Below, in pieces: positions 35,708-44,980 of a DNA stretch of 64,000 nucleotides. The stretch covers positions 42,153 through 106,152 of the forward strand of contig CAJFUA010000072.1 in assembly GCA_904420085.1 (NCBI GenBank), in the 5' to 3' direction. Every line of letters starts with the position of its first letter. The stretch's first letter is position 1. A program made the position numbers and the translations under genes. The DNA is from an uncultured Eubacterium sp. GTDB taxonomy: Bacteria; Bacillota; Clostridia; Lachnospirales; Lachnospiraceae. The notes beneath the pieces are model-generated. The model saw nothing but the letters and a program-made list of their open reading frames with translations, made no database searches and was not told the origin of the DNA.

Positions 35708-35756
35708 AAAAAAGAAGCTGAGTACCTGAGCATACTAGGAGTCAGATTCTTTTTTT
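35708..35756 (+). terminator. Terminator after the hepT remnant
   Basis: AAAGAAGCTGA and TCAGATTCTTT pair with one mismatch, with CCT/AGG continuing inside and seven T following. It probably served the intact hepT operon. Confidence 0.75.
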
Positions 35757-35812
35757 ATTACTTTAAGTCAAATTATTAAATATTTATTTGTAGAATTCAT
35801 ATTATAAATAAG

Positions 35813-36105
35813 ATTACATATATCATTTGCTTAAATTGGGAAATGTATATGTAAAAAAATTAAGAATTCACGATGAATGAGAACAAATTACATATATTTT
35901 CTCGTTAAATTAGATAAACTCATATGTAATATTTTTAAATTTCCACGGTAAGTCAAAATATATTACATATACTTTTTATCAATCTGGATAATTTCATATG
36001 TAAGACGTTTGAATTTCTGCGACAAATGAAAGTATATTACATATCTAATTTTCAAAATATAAGCACAAATATATGTAAATTTGTATGATAAATGTAGAAT
36101 AGAAG
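35813..36105. repeat. Four diverged 74-75-bp tandem repeats
   Basis: Units begin at 35813, 35887, 35962 and 36036, so the period is 74-75 bp. Each starts with ATTACATAT and, about 22-26 bp later, has its inverse ATATGTAA, so each unit holds an inverted pair. The sequence between the arms is poorly conserved. A second weaker block (AATTTC.CG..AA.TGAAA) follows in each unit. A half unit lacking the first arm may precede the array (about 35775-35812). Length and divergence do not fit CRISPR. The region has no coding potential. Confidence 0.85.
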
Positions 36106-36171
36106 CTTAAAAATACATTGAAAAACGTAAAGAAAAATACTTTGTAGATGTAAAGTGAAAAATGGTTTATG

Positions 36172-36205
36172 AGGAAAGGAAAGAGAGATTTTCCTTTCCT
36201 TTTTT
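36172..36205 (+). terminator. Terminator-like hairpin
   Basis: AGGAAAGGAAA (36172-36182) pairs with TTTCCTTTCCT (36190-36200), followed by TTTTT. It closes whatever transcript enters from the repeat region. Confidence 0.75.
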
Positions 36206-36213
36206 GCAGTCTA

Positions 36214-36251
36214 TTTTATGTTATAGGAAACTTGGTTCCTATAACATAAAA
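36214..36251. terminator. Perfect 16-bp stem-loop downstream of citrate synthase
   Basis: Arms 36214-36229 and 36236-36251 are perfect inverted copies with a 6-nt loop. Each arm ends in TTTT/AAAA, so it may end transcripts of the reverse-strand citrate synthase gene (stop at 36292). Confidence 0.65.
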
Positions 36252-36291
36252 ACGCTCTGTAGAAATCGCACTGCGACAGAAATGAAACTTC

Positions 36292-37668
36292 TTATCGTTT
36301 ATCCAGTGGTATATATTCCGCCTGTTTTGCCACATTCTTGTATGCAGGACGGATAATTTTTCCGGCATTAATAATTTCTTCAATACGATGAGCGCTCCAG
36401 CCGGCCATTCTGGCAGCGGCAAAAAGAGGTGTATATAACTCATCAGGAAGTCCCAACATGGAATACACAAATCCGCTGTAGAAATCCACATTGGCACTGA
36501 CACGTTTCTTTCGGTCGTGGGTCATAGAAATAACCTCAGGTGCCAGTCTCTCCACATTTTCATAGAGTTTTAATTCATCGGTGCGACCTTTTTCTACGGC
36601 CAGTTTCTCGGTAAATCCCTTGAGCAGCTTTGCCCGTGGATCAGAGATGGCGTATACCGCATGTCCGATACCGTAAATAAGACCGGATTTATCATATAAA
36701 CGTTTGTCAAGAATACCACGCAGATAACTCTTGATTTCTTCGTCATCATTCCAATCGTCAATGGTTTCTTTCATGTTATCAAACATGCATTTTACCTTAA
36801 TATTTGCACCACCGTGTCGAGGTCCTTTGAGGGAACCAAGGGAAGCGGCAATGGCAGAGTAGGTATCTGTACCGGAAGAAGATACCACATGGGTCGTAAA
36901 TGTTGAATTATTTCCACCGCCATGCTCTGCATGTAAAACTAAGGCAAGATCCAATATTCTTGCTTCTAATTCTGTATAAGAACTGTCCGGCCTGAGCAGC
37001 CTTAATATATTTTCGGCAGTAGAAAGTTTTGGGTCAGGATTGATAATGTGCAGATTATCTCCGTAGTGATAATGTCTCATGGCGTGATAACTGTAAACGG
37101 AAATCAACGGCACCCGGGATATCAGGCTTAAACTTTGGCGAAGAACGTTTGGAATGGAAGTGTCATCCGGATTGTCATCCCATGAATAAAGGGATAAGAC
37201 ACTTCTGGCCAGCTGATTCATCATATCACTGCTTGTTGCCTTCATGATAATATCTCTGACAAAGGAAGAAGGCAGGGTTCGGTATTCTGCCAGTACATTG
37301 TTAAAGTTTTCCAACCGTTTTTCATTTGGCAGCTCTCCGAATAAAAGAAGATAGGTAACTTCTTCAAATCCAAATCTTTTTTCTTCAATAAATCCTTTTA
37401 CAATATCTTCAATATTTATTCCTCTGTAAAATAATTGTCCCTCGCAAGGCACGGTTTTACCATCCACAACTTCAAAAGAATGAACGTCTCCAATCTCTGT
37501 CAGACCGGTAAGAACACCTTTTCCACCTTTTTCACGTAACCCGCGTTTTACATTATATGTTTCATACAAATCAGGGTCGATACATGAATTGGTAATACAT
37601 CTGTCGGCATATTTGTTGATCTGTGGCATCAGCTTTGCTTCGTCAAATGGTTTTGTTATATTTTGCAT
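36292..37668 (-). CDS. Citrate synthase
   Basis: A 458-residue citrate/2-methylcitrate synthase-family enzyme condensing oxaloacetate and acetyl-CoA. Catalytic residues are visible in VLHAEHGGGNNST (about 240-252) and SLKGPRHGGANIKV (about 276-289; the active His lies in GPRHGGAN) and in GIGHAVYAISDPRA (about 328-341), plus the C-terminal Asp in ANVDFYSGF (about 401-409). The N-terminal extension of about 50 residues is usual for the larger clostridial form. No other TCA genes are nearby. The 318-bp gap to rarA carries a palindrome that matches the arsR operator. Confidence 0.93.
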   Translation of the reverse strand: MQNITKPFDEAKLMPQINKYADRCITNSCIDPDLYETYNVKRGLREKGGKGVLTGLTEIGDVHSFEVVDGKTVPCEGQLFYRGINIEDIVKGFIEEKRFGFEEVTYLLLFGELPNEKRLENFNNVLAEYRTLPSSFVRDIIMKATSSDMMNQLARSVLSLYSWDDNPDDTSIPNVLRQSLSLISRVPLISVYSYHAMRHYHYGDNLHIINPDPKLSTAENILRLLRPDSSYTELEARILDLALVLHAEHGGGNNSTFTTHVVSSSGTDTYSAIAASLGSLKGPRHGGANIKVKCMFDNMKETIDDWNDDEEIKSYLRGILDKRLYDKSGLIYGIGHAVYAISDPRAKLLKGFTEKLAVEKGRTDELKLYENVERLAPEVISMTHDRKKRVSANVDFYSGFVYSMLGLPDELYTPLFAAARMAGWSAHRIEEIINAGKIIRPAYKNVAKQAEYIPLDKR

Positions 37669-37768
37669 AGCATCCTCCTCCTTTTTATGATTTTAGATAT
37701 CCGGAGCGCTGCTCCAGAATGCTTATTCTACCATAAAAAGGGAAATTTCTCAAATTATGCCATGTTGG

Positions 37769-37784
37769 TTGAACAATTATTCAA
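37769..37784. promoter_or_regulatory. Palindrome matching the ArsR-type operator
   Basis: TTGAACAATTATTCAA lies about 100 bp upstream of citrate synthase. Its inner 14 bases (TGAACAATTATTCA) are identical to those of the arsR operator at 30825-30838. On the reverse strand a TAAAAT precedes it by 3 bp, which is similar to the arrangement at arsR (6 bp). Confidence 0.5.
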
Positions 37785-37917
37785 AAATTTTATCTTATTT
37801 ATCTTTACGAAATTTCAACTCTCGCGTAGATCATAATTCTTGGAAATGTTTCTAAAACTCGTAAAAGCAAAAGAAAAAGGAAAATTGTCACTATTCCTAC
37901 AAATAAATAAAGATTTG

Positions 37918-37926
37918 TGGTAAAAT
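37918..37926 (+). promoter_or_regulatory. Extended -10 promoter of rarA
   Basis: TG-G-TAAAAT, an extended -10, lies 61 bp before rarA. No good -35 at 17 bp. The rest of the 37669-37986 gap is AT-rich and holds the palindrome noted separately and otherwise nothing I recognise. Confidence 0.45.
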
Positions 37927-37986
37927 AAAAAATAAGTGTTTTTTAATGTAAGAATATAACTATTTTTAAGTAAACGAGGCGGAGAC

Positions 37987-39303
37987 ATGAATATTTTTGA
38001 CTACGCAGAAAACATAAATAAAGAAAAAGAATCTCCTCTGGCAAGCAGATTGAGACCGAAAACGTTAGAACAGGTGGTAGGTCAGGAACATATCATTGGT
38101 GAGGGGAAACTTTTATACAGAGCCATCAAAGCTGATAAAATCAGCTCTGTTATTTTTTATGGTCCTCCGGGTACGGGAAAAACCACACTGGCAAAAGTCA
38201 TTGCCAATACTACCAGTGCAGAGTTTATGCAGTTAAATGCTACGGTAGCTGGCAAAAAAGATATGCAGGAAGTGGTAGAAAAAGCGAAACAGACCATGGC
38301 GATGAGTGGAAGAAAAACCATTCTTTTTATCGACGAGATTCACCGTTTTAACAAAAGTCAGCAGGATTATCTTCTACCCTTTGTGGAGGATGGTACCATA
38401 GTGCTTATCGGAGCAACCACGGAGAATCCTTATTTTGAAGTAAATACGGCGTTAATTTCCCGCTCCATTGTCTTTGAACTCCACCCGCTGACAGCGGAAG
38501 ATATTAAAAAATTAATCTTCCGGGCGATAGAAGACAAAGAAAACGGGATGGGCATTTATAATGGAACGATTGATGAAAACGCGGCAGATTTTCTGGGGGA
38601 GATTTCCAACGGAGATGCAAGGATGGCATTGAATGCGGTAGAGTTAGGCATTCTTACGACAGAGCCGGATAAGGATGGAAAGATACATATTACTTTGGAA
38701 GTGGCAGAACAGTGTATTCAAAAGAGAGCCCTCCGATATGATAAAAGCGGGGATAACCATTATGATACCATATCCGCTTTTATTAAAAGTATGAGAGGTT
38801 CCGATCCGGATGCCGCCGTCTATTATCTGGCAAGAATGCTGTATGCAGGCGAGAGTGTGGATTTTATTGCCAGAAGAATTATGATTTGTGCGGCAGAAGA
38901 TGTGGGCATGGCAAATCCTCAGGCACTGGTGGTGGCAACGTCCGCCGCTCAGGCAGTACATCAGGTAGGCATGCCGGAGGCACAGATTATCTTGTCGGAG
39001 GCGGTTATTTATGTGGCCACATCTCCAAAAAGTAATGCGGCATGTAATGCAGTATTCAGCGCTATGGAGACAGTGAAAAACACAGTGACTGCCAAGGTGC
39101 CGCCACATTTGATGGATTCTCATTATAAAGGCTCGGAAAAACTGGGACATGGGTTGGATTACAAATATGCCCATAATTATCCGAATCATTATGTAGAGCA
39201 GCAGTATTTACCGGACGGACTGGAAGACAAAGTGTTTTATGAGCCGGGAGATTTGGGATATGAAAAAGAAGTGAAAAAATATTTTGAATTGATAAAAAAA
39301 TAA
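37987..39303 (+). CDS. rarA: Replication-associated recombination protein RarA (MgsA)
   Basis: A 438-residue AAA+ protein related to clamp loaders that acts at stalled replication forks. Family features are LASRLRPKTLEQVVGQEH (about 19-36), Walker A YGPPGTGKTT (about 59-68), Walker B ILFIDEIHRFNKSQQ (about 117-131), sensor GATTENPYFEVN (about 146-157) and the C-terminal tetramerisation domain ending in LPDGLEDKVFYEPGDLGYEK. The length is normal. It is followed by the DUF5717-like gene after 18 bp. Confidence 0.94.
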   Translation: MNIFDYAENINKEKESPLASRLRPKTLEQVVGQEHIIGEGKLLYRAIKADKISSVIFYGPPGTGKTTLAKVIANTTSAEFMQLNATVAGKKDMQEVVEKAKQTMAMSGRKTILFIDEIHRFNKSQQDYLLPFVEDGTIVLIGATTENPYFEVNTALISRSIVFELHPLTAEDIKKLIFRAIEDKENGMGIYNGTIDENAADFLGEISNGDARMALNAVELGILTTEPDKDGKIHITLEVAEQCIQKRALRYDKSGDNHYDTISAFIKSMRGSDPDAAVYYLARMLYAGESVDFIARRIMICAAEDVGMANPQALVVATSAAQAVHQVGMPEAQIILSEAVIYVATSPKSNAACNAVFSAMETVKNTVTAKVPPHLMDSHYKGSEKLGHGLDYKYAHNYPNHYVEQQYLPDGLEDKVFYEPGDLGYEKEVKKYFELIKK

Positions 39304-39321
39304 TTGGTTGAGGTATTTTAA

Positions 39322-42300
39322 TTGAAAGCATTAATCGAAAAACTGGCATCAGGAAATGCAGAGTACGAAACTGCAGATGCGGTAATATCTGAAAACAAAA
39401 TCACAGTGGAGCTTGAAACCGGAGATACGGCAGAAGGAGATATCAGTATCAGAGGGAAAAACGGGATGGCTGTAAAAGGAATTGTGTATTCTACAGACAG
39501 CCATTTGTCTTTTGCGTACAATCAGTTTTATGGAGTAACCAACAAAGTACACTATATCGTGGAAGGAAATAATCTGATTCCGGGTCAGATATGCACAGGC
39601 ACCATCAGCATTGTCACAACCGCCGGAGACTACGGTATTCCTTTTTCCATTAAGGTAAAACCAAAAGAAATTGATACGGCAATTGGGAAAATCACAAATT
39701 TAGAGCAGTTTGTGGAACTGGTACAGAAAAGTTATGATGAAGCTTTGATTCTGTTTATTTCAAAAGATTTCACAGAGTTTTTCTTAAAAGATGATAACCA
39801 TGCCATCGGATTGTATAAACAGGTTATGAGAAATTCCAATAGAAATATAGCCTTAGAAGAATTTCTGGTGGGAATGGGTCTGAAAGAACGGGTAAAAATC
39901 AGCATCAAAAATAAAATCAAAGAATATACGGATTTGACGGAAAACTATGGGGAGATTTTACAAGTTGCCAGAAGCAGCTGGGGCTATGTGGATATTGATG
40001 TTCAGGTGGAAGGCGACTTTTTCTATAACTGCAAAGAAAAAATATCAGGAGACCAGTTTAACGGGAAAATAGCGGAATATCAGTATTTTATCAATGCGGC
40101 AAAATTGCACGGTGGAAGTAATCACGGACGGATTACATTCAAAACAACCAATGAGACAGTGGTCTATGATGTGGTTATTGTAAACCAGAAAAAAAATATT
40201 GATGAATATCTGTGGTATAAAAAGACGAATCTTTTGTTGGTAGAGAATTATTTAAAATTCAGAACAGGAAAGATTGACGGGAAAAAATGGCTTACGGAAA
40301 CAACAGATATTGCGGAGCAGAGACTAACTCAGAATAAAAGAGACGTGGTAGGACTTCTGGCAAAAGCGCAGGTTTCCATCCTAAATGGAAGTGATTCTCA
40401 GGCAGGAGAATATTTAACGAGGGCAGCGGCGGAAGTGTCCGTCAACACATCCAGAAATGTGATTGCCTACTGTTATTATTTATACTTAAAAGCATTGCAT
40501 AGAAATGATAACAGTTACACGGACAAGGTAAAACAGGAAATAGAGCAATATTACGAAGGGGGACATGACAAATGGCAGCTCCTTTGGATATTGTTTAACA
40601 TGGATGACCGGTATGATGAAAATCCCAGCTTGAAATATACATTGATTAAGAGAATGTTCAATAAAGGATGTAATAGTCCGGTTATGTATTTTGAAGCTGC
40701 CAGTGTGCTGAATCAGCAGCCGGAACTGTTGCGTGTGATTAACCGGTTTGAACTGCAGGTTTTAAACTTTGCCGGAAAATATCATATGATAGAAGAAGAA
40801 CTGGCAAGACAGGCAGCAGATATTATTATTGAAGAGAGAGATTTTAACGAGAAATATATCCGAATTCTGAAAAAGATTTACAATGATACCCAAAATGATG
40901 AGGTATTGGCATGTATCTGCGGTACCATCATCAATGGCAATAAGCAGGGCGATGACTATGCCGTATGGCTGCGTAAAGGTGTGGAGCGTGAATTAAAAAT
41001 TACCAACTTATACGAATATTATATTTATTCCATGAACACCGACAGTTATGCGCCATTAGATAAGGCGGCATATAAATATTTTTCCTATGGTACAGATACC
41101 TTAATGTACAATAAGGACTATTTCTATGCCAATATGATAGAAAATATTGAAAAGACAAACGAGCTGTATGTTAAGTACAAAGACGGTCTGGAAAAATATG
41201 TGACAGAACAGTTGATGCAGGGAAATAATAATGTGCATCTGAGCAGAATCTATTCCCATGTACTGACAGATAATTTTCTGGAAGGCGACCTTACAAAATA
41301 TATGCCTGAGATTATGCACACATACCGCATTAAAATTTCGAATGATAATGTAAGCAGCGTGATTGTATCTCACAAGGAAGTGGAGACCATTGAGTCCGTT
41401 CCTTTTATTAACAAAGAAGCATATATTCATCTGTATACCACGGCTCCGATCATTGTGTTTATGGATAATCACGGAAGAGTGCTGGCGGATATAAAATATG
41501 AACTGGAAAAGATGGAAATCCGTGCAAACATTACCAATGTGGGAAGTAATCTGATGACAGAACTGATGAATCTGGAAGAAATTATGGCGACACCTGCCGA
41601 TTATCCGGGTAAGGCGGAGAAATTAAAAGAAATAGAACAGTCGCCAAAACTGACGGAAGAGTTTCGCCGGACATTCAAAGAATTTATTGTAGATTATTAT
41701 TACAAAGGATTTGACAGGGGAGACTTGGACGATTACATTTTACAGCTTGATATGGAAGAACTGTCTATGGACTCCAGAAGAAAGGTTATAGAGATTCTGA
41801 TACAGAAAAATCTTATGAAAATGGTATATCCGTACATTGAAAAATATGGGTATGGAAAAATTAATCGGGAGTTGTTGGAAAAAATCTGTCTGTATTATGT
41901 GGATATGGAAGAATATGAAAACAACGAAATTGTCACGGAGATGTGTGCAAAAATATTCCGAAACGGATGCCGGGAAGATAAAGTTTTATTGTATCTTGGA
42001 AAGTATTACGGCTCCAGTACATTGGAATTATATCAGTTGTATCTGGCAATGCATTCGAAGGGATTGGAGGACAATACTCTGCCGGAGAGACTGTTGGTTC
42101 AGTATGTGTTTGAGGGAAATGTGGAGGATAAGATTTATGATATTTATCAGTCTTATCTGAAAGGCTCCACAGCAACGGTGGTACGAAAGGGATTCTACAC
42201 TTATGTGACATACAATTATTTTATCAAGAAAATACAATGTCCGGACATTATATGGGAAATATTGGAGCAGGAGTATGACAACGGACTGGCTACGCCGCTC

Positions 42301-42858
42301 ATCTGTAAGATTGCCTTTATTGAAGAATTGTCAAAGAGAGACGCACTTACCGAAAGGCAGATAAAAATCTGCGAAACGCTGATTAACGGTCTGGTCAAGG
42401 AAGGGGTTATATTTGAGTTTTACAAAAAGTTTAATCAATGGTTTAAAATTCCATTTGATCTGGTGGATAAAACCATTATTGACTACAGAACCAATCCAAA
42501 GCACAGAGTCAATATTACATATACCATTGAAAATTCTTCGGGAAAACTGAAAGAAATAACAGAAGAGATGAAAAGTATCTATCAGGGAATTTTCACGAAA
42601 AATATTATTATGTTTTACGGAGAAAAAATCGACTATAGCATAACAGAATATTCTGATGAATTTCCATATGGAAAAGTGGTGGATACGTCATCCATTAAGA
42701 TAACAGAGAAAAATGCATACAATGATGAAAGCAGATTTGGAATGATTAACGGCATGATGATTTGCCGGGATGTAGGGCGTGATGATGCGGCAAGGGAGAT
42801 GATGCAGTCCTATCAGTTATGTAAAGAGGCAGGTTATAAAGTATTCAAACTGCTTTAA
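39322..42858 (+). CDS. Giant DUF5717-like protein, unknown function
   Basis: An 1178-residue protein without signal peptide or clear membrane helix. I believe it belongs to DUF5717, a family seen mainly in Lachnospiraceae, from memory and not from a search. The first 115 residues look beta-rich (VELETGDTAEGDISIRG, PGQICTGTISIVTTAGDYG), like an Ig-type domain. The long middle (about 330-1000) is helical and repeat-like, reminiscent of TPR/HEAT solenoids (AKAQVSILNGSDSQAGEYL). The C-terminal region is again beta-rich (HRVNITYTIE). It starts with TTG and is followed 31 bp later by the Hsp70-like gene. The layout suggests a scaffold. Confidence 0.65.
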   Translation: MKALIEKLASGNAEYETADAVISENKITVELETGDTAEGDISIRGKNGMAVKGIVYSTDSHLSFAYNQFYGVTNKVHYIVEGNNLIPGQICTGTISIVTTAGDYGIPFSIKVKPKEIDTAIGKITNLEQFVELVQKSYDEALILFISKDFTEFFLKDDNHAIGLYKQVMRNSNRNIALEEFLVGMGLKERVKISIKNKIKEYTDLTENYGEILQVARSSWGYVDIDVQVEGDFFYNCKEKISGDQFNGKIAEYQYFINAAKLHGGSNHGRITFKTTNETVVYDVVIVNQKKNIDEYLWYKKTNLLLVENYLKFRTGKIDGKKWLTETTDIAEQRLTQNKRDVVGLLAKAQVSILNGSDSQAGEYLTRAAAEVSVNTSRNVIAYCYYLYLKALHRNDNSYTDKVKQEIEQYYEGGHDKWQLLWILFNMDDRYDENPSLKYTLIKRMFNKGCNSPVMYFEAASVLNQQPELLRVINRFELQVLNFAGKYHMIEEELARQAADIIIEERDFNEKYIRILKKIYNDTQNDEVLACICGTIINGNKQGDDYAVWLRKGVERELKITNLYEYYIYSMNTDSYAPLDKAAYKYFSYGTDTLMYNKDYFYANMIENIEKTNELYVKYKDGLEKYVTEQLMQGNNNVHLSRIYSHVLTDNFLEGDLTKYMPEIMHTYRIKISNDNVSSVIVSHKEVETIESVPFINKEAYIHLYTTAPIIVFMDNHGRVLADIKYELEKMEIRANITNVGSNLMTELMNLEEIMATPADYPGKAEKLKEIEQSPKLTEEFRRTFKEFIVDYYYKGFDRGDLDDYILQLDMEELSMDSRRKVIEILIQKNLMKMVYPYIEKYGYGKINRELLEKICLYYVDMEEYENNEIVTEMCAKIFRNGCREDKVLLYLGKYYGSSTLELYQLYLAMHSKGLEDNTLPERLLVQYVFEGNVEDKIYDIYQSYLKGSTATVVRKGFYTYVTYNYFIKKIQCPDIIWEILEQEYDNGLATPLICKIAFIEELSKRDALTERQIKICETLINGLVKEGVIFEFYKKFNQWFKIPFDLVDKTIIDYRTNPKHRVNITYTIENSSGKLKEITEEMKSIYQGIFTKNIIMFYGEKIDYSITEYSDEFPYGKVVDTSSIKITEKNAYNDESRFGMINGMMICRDVGRDDAAREMMQSYQLCKEAGYKVFKLL

Positions 42859-42889
42859 GATGTCATCAGTGATGTAAGGAGGAGAAAAA

Positions 42890-44125
42890 TTGGCAAAAGA
42901 ACTAATTCTTGGAATAGATTTCTCAAGAGATTATGCACAGTTAGCATATATCGATCACAAAGGAAATCCACAGTCAGTCAGCATAGGTACGGCAGATAAT
43001 TATTTAATACCGGCAGTGGTATGCTACAACAGTGAATTCAATGAGTGGTCGGCAGGGGATGAAGCGTTGAATAAGGGTTCCCTTGTAAACAGTCAGTTAT
43101 ACAGGGACTTGCCCCTGCTTTATGGTGGCGGAATGAAAAAGGAAAAACTTCATCAGATTATGGTGGTGTTTTTTTCCTATCTGATTAAGCTGGCAGTGAA
43201 TGAATGTAACGGCAGACTGATTAAAAACATTCTTGTTACTGTAGAAGAGGTAACCCCTGCCATTTTAAATGGTCTGACAGAAGTTTTGGCAGGTCTGGGA
43301 TATGGAGAGGAAGATGTGAAAATCATCAGCCATTCAGAAAGCTTTGTATACTATACATTAAATCAGAATAAAGATATATGGATTAATAAGGTACTCTTTC
43401 TGGAACTGAACAGACATGGATTTACATGCAGACGGTTAGAAGTAGTGAAAGGTAAAGAGCCTCATGTGGCGGATGTGGCAGTGGAAGATCTCAGTGACAT
43501 GCTTACCATGGAGATGGTAGAAAAAGATGGCGATGCTGCGGACAGAATTCTGGCTGATTACATGGACATGCTGTTAAAGAAACATGTGGTTTCCGGCATT
43601 TATTTATCAGGAGAAGGCTTTTACAAAGAAGGATGGCAGAAAACATTACAGATTATCTGTAGAAACAGACGTGTGTTTAAAGGAAATAATCTGATTGTGA
43701 AAGGAGCCGCTTATGGTGCAAAGGAAACGTTTTTGCCCTCCACATTGGACAGCTATCTGATAGCATGTAAGGGAAGAACCAGAGTGAAAATTACCATGGC
43801 GTTGGAATATAAAGGAAAGGACAGTAACATTACCCTCTCCAACATTGGCGACTACTGGTATAATGCCCGCTCCAAGGTGGAGTGTATTATGGAAAAGCCC
43901 ACGCAGGCAGTATTTGAAATTCAGGATTTAATTGCACATACCCGGGAGAATTTCACGTTGGATTTAAGAGAGTTTCCACAGAGAGAGCCAAATACTACGC
44001 GTATAGAAGTGGATTTTAAATATATTGACGAGGATAAATTTGAGATACAGATTCGTGATTTAGGTTTTGGAGAATTTTTTGAAAGTTCAGGAATGGTCGT
44101 AAAGAGAGAAATTACCATACAGTAA
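42890..44125 (+). CDS. Hsp70/actin-fold-like protein (DUF5716-like)
   Basis: A 411-residue protein with remote Hsp70/actin features: the phosphate-1-like start LILGIDFSRDYAQLAYI (about 5-21), a middle strand LFLELNRHGFTCRRLEV (about 167-183) where phosphate-2 would be, and GIYLSGEGF followed later by KGAAYGAKE, resembling the adenosine-binding region and end of the ATPase. The last 130 residues are beta-rich, like an Hsp70 substrate-binding part. Key phosphate-2 glycines are not obvious, so ATPase activity is doubtful. I link it to DUF5716 from memory. TTG start with GGAGGAG in front. Confidence 0.65.
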   Translation: MAKELILGIDFSRDYAQLAYIDHKGNPQSVSIGTADNYLIPAVVCYNSEFNEWSAGDEALNKGSLVNSQLYRDLPLLYGGGMKKEKLHQIMVVFFSYLIKLAVNECNGRLIKNILVTVEEVTPAILNGLTEVLAGLGYGEEDVKIISHSESFVYYTLNQNKDIWINKVLFLELNRHGFTCRRLEVVKGKEPHVADVAVEDLSDMLTMEMVEKDGDAADRILADYMDMLLKKHVVSGIYLSGEGFYKEGWQKTLQIICRNRRVFKGNNLIVKGAAYGAKETFLPSTLDSYLIACKGRTRVKITMALEYKGKDSNITLSNIGDYWYNARSKVECIMEKPTQAVFEIQDLIAHTRENFTLDLREFPQREPNTTRIEVDFKYIDEDKFEIQIRDLGFGEFFESSGMVVKREITIQ

Positions 44126-44140
44126 TATAAAGGAGAAACG

Positions 44141-44920
44141 ATGAACTATATTAGACTTTGTACAATGCATTCAGATAAACCTTACTTCATAAAAGAAGTA
44201 AATAAAAATATTTATTCCATTGAGGAAATCAGTTATTATCTTTACAATTATCTGTATTTGATTGACGATAAGTTTTTTAGTGACGAATTGATTGAGTATA
44301 TCGAAAAAGAGCTGGATCAGCCCAATATTGCGGCGGGCATCAAACAGATTATAGCAAACGGTGGCGAACTGGGAGAAAAAATTGCGTTTGTCATTAAAAA
44401 TTCAGAATACTACACGGACAAAATGGCAGAAAAATTAGAGCGCCATCTGGACGCTCTCTGTTCCAAAACATCGGCAGAACGCTGGAAAGCAAAGGCGGAT
44501 ATTCTGATGGATACGGAAAAATACAATATGGCAATCAATTATTATAACAATATATTAAGCAAGGCAATTAACAACGAACTTCCGGAAATGTTTTATGGCG
44601 ATGTGTACAACAATCTGGGTGTGGCGTATGCCAGACTTTTTGAGTATGAGCAGGCAGCAGCAGCTTTTCGTTGTGCCTACCGGTTAAACAAAGCCAATGA
44701 ATCTCTGGAATCGGTACTGATGTGTGATTTGATTACGGATAATAACAAACGGTTAAAAATTGACCAGGATAAATATGGTGTAACGGATACGGTCATCAAT
44801 CGGTTAAGAGCGGAAATTATTAAAATGAAAGTCCAGATACAGTCCGACTGGGATCAGGAAAAAGAGGCAGAGTATGTGAGACAGTGCCAGAAAGAATACA
44901 TTGTGGAAATCAACAGCTAG
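44141..44920 (+). CDS. TPR-repeat protein of the DUF5717/DUF5716 module
   Basis: A 259-residue soluble helical protein. Two TPR-like helix pairs are visible at about 118-195 (ADILMDTEKYNMAINYYNN, then VYNNLGVAYARLFEYEQAA and AFRCAYRLNKANE). The N-terminal 110 residues form another helical domain of unknown family. It follows the Hsp70-like gene after 15 bp with AAAGGAG in front and ends just before the valS T-box promoter, so the three genes form one transcript. It could bridge the Hsp70-like protein and the giant protein, but that is inferred. Confidence 0.75.
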   Translation: MNYIRLCTMHSDKPYFIKEVNKNIYSIEEISYYLYNYLYLIDDKFFSDELIEYIEKELDQPNIAAGIKQIIANGGELGEKIAFVIKNSEYYTDKMAEKLERHLDALCSKTSAERWKAKADILMDTEKYNMAINYYNNILSKAINNELPEMFYGDVYNNLGVAYARLFEYEQAAAAFRCAYRLNKANESLESVLMCDLITDNNKRLKIDQDKYGVTDTVINRLRAEIIKMKVQIQSDWDQEKEAEYVRQCQKEYIVEINS

Positions 44921-44931
44921 AAATTCCAAGG

Positions 44932-44960
44932 TTGACAAACCTGTCCAAAATATTTATTAT
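44932..44960 (+). promoter_or_regulatory. Promoter of the valS T-box transcript
   Basis: TTGACA (44932-44937) and TATTAT (44955-44960), spacing 17 bp, starting just after the TPR gene. Confidence 0.85.
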
Positions 44961-44980
44961 ATCCTTATATGTAAAATGCC

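Noticed and set aside
35813..36105. CRISPR array
   Set aside because: Repeats are diverged, only about 9 bp at each arm is conserved, spacing does not alternate repeat and spacer, and no cas genes are present.
36162..36356. Short forward frame before the citrate synthase end
   Set aside because: It crosses two hairpins and overlaps the end of citrate synthase on the other strand; no ribosome binding site or family match.
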